Shown here in pieces: positions 24,346 through 28,503 of a DNA stretch of 28,503 nucleotides. The stretch lies in assembly GCA_032718475.1 (NCBI GenBank), contig JAUCBJ010005030.1:1-28503 (forward strand). Direction: 5' to 3'. Origin of the DNA: Nemertoderma westbladi (taxonomy: Eukaryota > Xenacoelomorpha > Nemertodermatida > Nemertodermatidae). Position numbers and translations under genes: made by a program. How positions within the stretch are numbered: position 1 is the first letter of the stretch; each line of letters begins with the position of its first letter. Below the pieces are notes generated by a model that worked only from the letters and a program-made list of their open reading frames with translations, ran no database searches and was not told the DNA's origin.

Positions 24346-25340
24346 TGTAAGCAATGTCGCACGCAACCGGCGTTAAGTATTGTAAGCAAGGTCGCGCGCA
24401 ACCTGCGGTAAGAATTGTAAGCAAGGTCGCGCGCAACCGGCGGTAAGAATTGTAAGCAAGGTCGCGCGCAACCGGCGGTAAGAATTGTAAGCAAGGTTGC
24501 ACGCAACCGGTGGTAAGAATTGTAAGCAAGGTTGCACGCAACCGGCGGTAAGTATTGTAAACAATGTCGCACGCAACCAGGGGTAAGTATTGTAAGCAAG
24601 GTACTAACAGGCGGTAAGTATTGTAGGCAATGTACTAACAGGCGGTAAGTATTGTAAGCAAGGTACTAACAGGCGGTAAGTATTGTAAGCAAGGTACTAA
24701 CAGACGGTAAGTATTGTAAGCAAGGTACTAACAGATGGTAAGTATTGTAGGCAAGGTACTAACAGGCGGTAAGTATTGTAAGCAAGGTACTAACAGGCGG
24801 TAAGTATTGTAAGCAATGTACTAACAGGCGGTAAGTATTGTAAGCAAGGTAGTAACAGGCGGTAAGTATTGTAAGCAAGGTACTAACAGGCGGTAAGTAT
24901 TGTAAGCAAGGTACTAACAGATGGTAAGTATTGTAAGCAAGGTCGCACGCAACCGGCGGTAAGTATTGTAAGCAAGGTACTAACAGGCGGTAAGTATTGT
25001 AAGCAAGGTACTAACAGGCGGTAAGTATTGCAAGCAAGGTACTAACAGGCGGTAAGTAATGTAAGCAAGGTTCTAACAGGCGGTAAGTGTTGTAAGCAAG
25101 GTACTAACAGGCGGTAAGTAATGTAAGCAAGGTACTAACAGGCGGTAAGTAGCAAGGTACTAACATGCGGTAAGTATTGTAAGCAAGGTCGCACGCAACA
25201 GGCGGTAAGTAATGTAAGCAAGGTACTAACAGGCGGTAAGTAATGTAAGCAAGGTACTAACAGGCGGTAAGTAATGTAAGCAAGGTACTAACAGGCGGTA
25301 AGTAATGTAAGCAAGGTACTAACAGATGGTAAGTAATGTT
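24346..25340 (+). repeat. 31/35-bp minisatellite array carrying splice-signal words
   Basis: Two related units alternate. The 35-bp form has GCAAGGTCGCGCGCAACC, then GGCGGTAAGAATTGTAA. The 31-bp form has GCAAGGTACTAACAG, then GCGGTAAGTATTGTAA. The first seven or so units (to about 24600) are the 35-bp type, and single 35-bp units recur near 24942 and 25189. By eye the array has about 26 GTAAGT words, four GTAAGA words and 20 exact TACTAAC words, each of the latter but one followed by AG. Three bases (GCG, ACG or ATG) separate that AG from the next GTAAGT. On the copine sense strand these are a consensus branch point, an AG and a consensus donor. No pyrimidine tract precedes the AG. Minus-strand frames here (24302-24599) are repeat shadows. 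Confidence 0.95.
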
Positions 25341-26880
25341 GTAATGTGCGCTCTTCGAGAAGTTACATGAATGAAAGTAATGAGTGAATGCAATATAGCC
25401 ACGGGGATCTAGAGACTGTAGGCCTACTTAGCAACAAGTATGTATGTACATGTAGGCCTCGTTTTATTAAAAAATTGTTTGTCAAATGAATGCAGATGAA
25501 AACTGCATATGGAACTATTTTTATGAAGCATACTTCTAATAAGTTTGTTTGATGAATAATGGCGCTAAAGTAAATGCCAAGATTTCTATTTCCCTGTAAT
25601 TCTACTCCTAGTCTTGTAGAGTATAAAATTATTCTTTAACTGGTAATAATTCTGTTCCCATTTGTTTGATATCATTTCATTTATGACTTTCACTCGTTTC
25701 GTATTCAATCTGTTATGCATTTCGTTTAGGAACATTGACATAGAGGATCCGTATTATTATACTTATTATAATCGGTCGATGCTAAATCCACCATTATGAA
25801 TTGCATGTTAATTTATCTTAAACTTTAAAAAAATTTATCTGTGGCGTAGTGAAAAAATTGTGACAGAACTGCCACTAGTTGTTTTTCTACCTATAATAAC
25901 CTAAATTTAGTAACTAAATTATGGGTATACTATAGTATATACTATGGCAGACAAAAATAATGTGAAATTGAACATATATTTACTGATATATTGACATAAT
26001 ACAAGACAAACGAAAGGTTAAGTAGGGGAGAATCAAGGCCTCCTAAGCTGTTTAGTTTAGGAGGCCTTATTGGGGAGAATAAGGATAGAAATAGTGATGT
26101 TCCAGAATAATTTAATTAACTGTACAATAAGCTGTTATTAAATTGGAATGGAATAAAATTAACACTGATTTGTCGCACATGAATTGCTATATTAGTCCAG
26201 TCAATGTAGCGAAAAAGTGTGGGTAGCCCAAAACTAATTCACAATCACATTCAAAGTTGGCTATCGCTAAAATTGAGAATTATCACCACTTGCGCCAAAT
26301 GGTAGGTTCTGTCCATGTGCCCGTGGCACTAGTTCCCTTGATCCAAAAATTAAAATGTTGGTATCTAACTAAGTTTGGACCCATTTGATGACATGATGCA
26401 TGTAGGAAGTTCTTTCTTGAGTCATTGATCTACCATTAATGTGTTATGTTGGGATCCGTGAAGATATAGACGAAATTTGAAGAAATTTTTTTTGCCTTAT
26501 TTTTTACCATTTGGCAACTTTTGCACACCGGTAGAAGAACGAAATCGAAAAAAAATAAAAAACGCACCACCCTATTATACAGCTGAACAACATTTCACTA
26601 CTTATTATTGTCAATTGGCGTTACGTATAATATTAATTTATCGTTAATTATTGTTCTATCTCTATTCAGTCAGTTAGTGTAATGTTAAGCAGTACAATAT
26701 CATTTATATATCGTATGTATAGGGCCTAATTGTCATCGTTATAATACTGTCATCAACTCAGGCTAAGCTCAATTATAATTAGTAGGTTTTGTCAAAAATC
26801 AAATCAAATTGGTTTTTATTGTTCCTTTCCATATAGTTTTACAAAACTGCACATATTGATGAAGGTGATATTAGGGAAAG
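25341..26880 (+). other. unique part of copine intron 3
   Basis: About 1.5 kb of AT-rich sequence with no convincing exon. I looked on the + strand for a phase-0 continuation of the copine frame after AG acceptors (for example near 25730 and 26724) and found none. It contains the palindrome TATACTATAGTATA (about 25928-25941) and a perfect 12-bp inverted repeat (26035-26068). A stretch at about 26790-26870, read on the minus strand, has AATAAA and TTTGATTTGATTT words like the 3' tail of a retroelement, but no coding part. Confidence 0.5.
26035..26068. repeat. perfect inverted repeat, 12-bp arms, 10-base loop
   Basis: AAGGCCTCCTAA at 26035-26046 and TTAGGAGGCCTT at 26057-26068 are exact reverse complements, separated by GCTGTTTAGT. 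GGGGAGAAT occurs on both sides as a direct repeat (near 26025 and 26072). There is no T-run after it and no neighbouring gene end, so it is not called a terminator. It may be a tiny mobile-element remnant. Confidence 0.75.
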
Positions 26881-28234
26881 GGAGAACAGGGCAGCGACTA
26901 ATAGCAGAGCTAGTGGTTGTCGGAGAACAGGGCAGCGACTAATAGCAGAGCTAGTGGTTGTCGGAGAACAGGGCAGCGACTAATAGCAGAGCTAGTGGTT
27001 GTCGGAGAACAGGGCAGCGACTAATAGCAGAGCTAGTGGTTGTCGGAGAACAGGGCAGCGACTAATAGCAGAGCTAGTGGTTGTCGGAGAACAGGGCAGC
27101 GACTAATAGCAGAGCTAGTGGTTGTCGGAGAACAGGGCAGCGACTAATAGCAGAGCTAGTGGTTGTCGGAGAACAGGGCAGCGAGTAATAGCAGAGCTAG
27201 TGGTTGTCGGAGAACAGGGCAGCGACTAATAGCAGAGCTAGTGGTTGTCGGAGAACAGGGCAGCGACTAATAGCAGAGCTAGTGGTTGTCGGAGAACAGG
27301 GCAGCGACTAATAGCAGAGCTAGTGGTTGTCGGAGAACAGGGCAGCGACTAATAGCAGAGCTAGTGGTTGTCGGAGAACAGGGCAGCGACTAATAGCAGA
27401 GCTAGTGGTTGTCGGAGAACAGGGCAGCGACTAATAGCAGAGCTAGTGGTTGTCGGAGAACAGGGCAGCGACTAATAGCAGAGCTAGTGGTTGTCGGAGA
27501 ACAGGGCAGCGAGTAATAGCAGAGCTAGTGGTTGTCGGAGAACAGGGCAGCGACTAATAGCAGAGCTAGTGGTTGTCGGAGAACAGGGCAGCGACTAATA
27601 GCAGAGCTAGTGGTTGTCGGAGAACAGGGCAGCGACTAATAGCAGAGCTAGTGGTTGTCGGAGAACAGGGCAGCGACTAATAGCAGAGCTAGTGGTTGTC
27701 GGAGAACAGGGCAGCGACTAATAGCAGAGCTAGTGGTTGTCAGAGAACAGGGCAGCGACTAATAGCAGAGCTAGTGGTTGTCGGAGAACAGGGCAGCGAC
27801 TAATATCAGAGCTAGTGGTTGTCGGAGAACAGGGCAGCGACTAATAGCAGAGCTAGTGGTTGTCGGAGAATAGGGCAGCGACTAATAGCAGAGCTAGTGG
27901 TTGTCGGAGAACAGGGCAGCGACTAATAGCAGAGCTAGTGGTTGTCGGAGAACAGGGCAGCGACTAATAGCAGAGCTAGTGGTTGTCGGAGAACAGGGCA
28001 GCGACTAATAGCAGAGCTAGTGGTTGTCGGAGAACAGGGCAGCGACTAATAGCAGAGCTAGTGGTTGTCGGAGAACAGGGCAGCGACTAATAGCAGAGCT
28101 AGTGGTTGTCGGAGAACAGGGCAGCGACTAATAGCAGAGCTAGTGCGTTGTCAGAGAACAGGGCAGCGACTAATAGCAGAGCTAGTGGTTGTCGGAGAAC
28201 AGGGCAGCGACTAATAGCAGAGCTAGTGGTTGTC
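26881..28234. repeat. 41-bp minisatellite array, 33 units, very uniform
   Basis: The unit starts GGAGAACAGGGCAGCGACTA and continues with ATAGCAGAGC and TAGTGGTTGTC. 33 units of 41 bp plus one inserted base (GTGCGTTG near 28145) account for the 1354 bp. Only a handful of base changes occur: GAGTAAT near 27183 and 27511 (328 bp apart, eight units), TCAGAGAA near 27740 and 28151, ATATCAGAG near 27804 and AGAATAGGG near 27868. The uniformity suggests recent expansion. The unit has stops in several frames and makes no long ORF. Confidence 0.97.
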
Positions 28235-28270
28235 ACAACCCTAGGTTGAGGTGGTAAGAGATTACGGGTC

Positions 28271-28291
28271 GGGGGGGGGGGGGGGGGGGGG
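28271..28291 (+). repeat. poly-G tract (21 G)
   Basis: A run of 21 guanines lies 36 bp after the 41-bp array. The true length is uncertain, as homopolymers of this size are often misread. Confidence 0.9.
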
Positions 28292-28503
28292 TTACTAAAA
28301 TTAAATCAATCATAAATTCAATTGTTGTGCGTTTAATATCTATATCCTTGATATTGCCACCGACGAAACATCTATCGATTTTATGTATAAATAACTGCCA
28401 AGATAATTATATATTGTATAAGATATTAATAATAATTGTAATCATTATATTATAATTAAATAATAATTAATTATATTGCTAAGCTAACTTATGCAGTTGG
28501 ACT
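28292..28503 (+). other. AT-rich end of window, copine intron 3
   Basis: AT-rich sequence with TTAATTATA and ATTAATAAT words. No exon, RNA gene or repeat unit was recognised. The copine intron runs off the window here. Confidence 0.5.

Noticed and set aside
24302-24599. Minus-strand frames of 67-93 codons
   Set aside because: Three overlapping frames through the same 35-bp units; repeat shadows.
1964-25340. Common origin of the 38-bp and 31-bp units, since both have GGTAA and AAGG-T-AACA words
   Set aside because: The shared words are short and AT/G-rich and the rest of the units differ; the match is within chance.
25700-25760. Next copine exon after the acceptor-like TTCGTTTAG near 25730
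   Set aside because: The phase-0 reading after it hits a stop at the third codon (GAA CAT TGA). The reading after the AG near 26724 is open for a while but does not resemble copine.
26035-26068. Rho-independent terminator
   Set aside because: The hairpin is not followed by a T-run and the locus is intronic in a eukaryote.

Overview
The window is animal nuclear DNA, most likely from an invertebrate. It has intron-split coding sequence with GT-AG junctions, AT-rich non-coding DNA, decayed non-LTR retrotransposons and very large minisatellite arrays. The species cannot be told from the sequence. No bacterial operon, CRISPR array, rRNA or tRNA was seen.

The one host gene I can support is a copine-family gene on the + strand. 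Three short exons read through in phase: 1-116, 8331-8477 and 22467-22530. Together they encode most of a C2 domain resembling the second C2 domain (C2B) of copines. The exons before and after lie outside the window. The introns are about 8.2 kb, 14.0 kb and more than 6.0 kb.

About 63% of the window (roughly 18 kb) is five minisatellite arrays with different unit sequences, all inside the copine introns. Intron 1 holds a 38-bp array (1964-7269). Intron 2 holds a 57-bp array of about 157 units (9289-18240). Intron 3 holds a 29/30-bp array (22691-24110), a 31/35-bp array (24346-25340) and a 41-bp array of 33 units (26881-28234). Every long open frame in these regions comes from a repeat unit that lacks stops; none is a credible protein. 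Intron 2 also carries two decayed reverse transcriptases of different kinds, a + strand copy (18363-20028) and a - strand copy (20041-21718). A 12-bp direct repeat flanks the - strand copy. Intron 1 also holds copies of a dispersed GACAGACAG-rich repeat on both sides of its array, and a possible retroelement 3' end.

The most unusual signal is the 31-bp array in intron 3. Each unit carries, in the sense direction of the gene, a consensus 5' splice site (GTAAGT) and a consensus branch-point word directly followed by AG (TACTAACAG). This gives about 26 donor words and 20 branch-point words in 1 kb. Whether this affects splicing is a hypothesis, but it can be tested.
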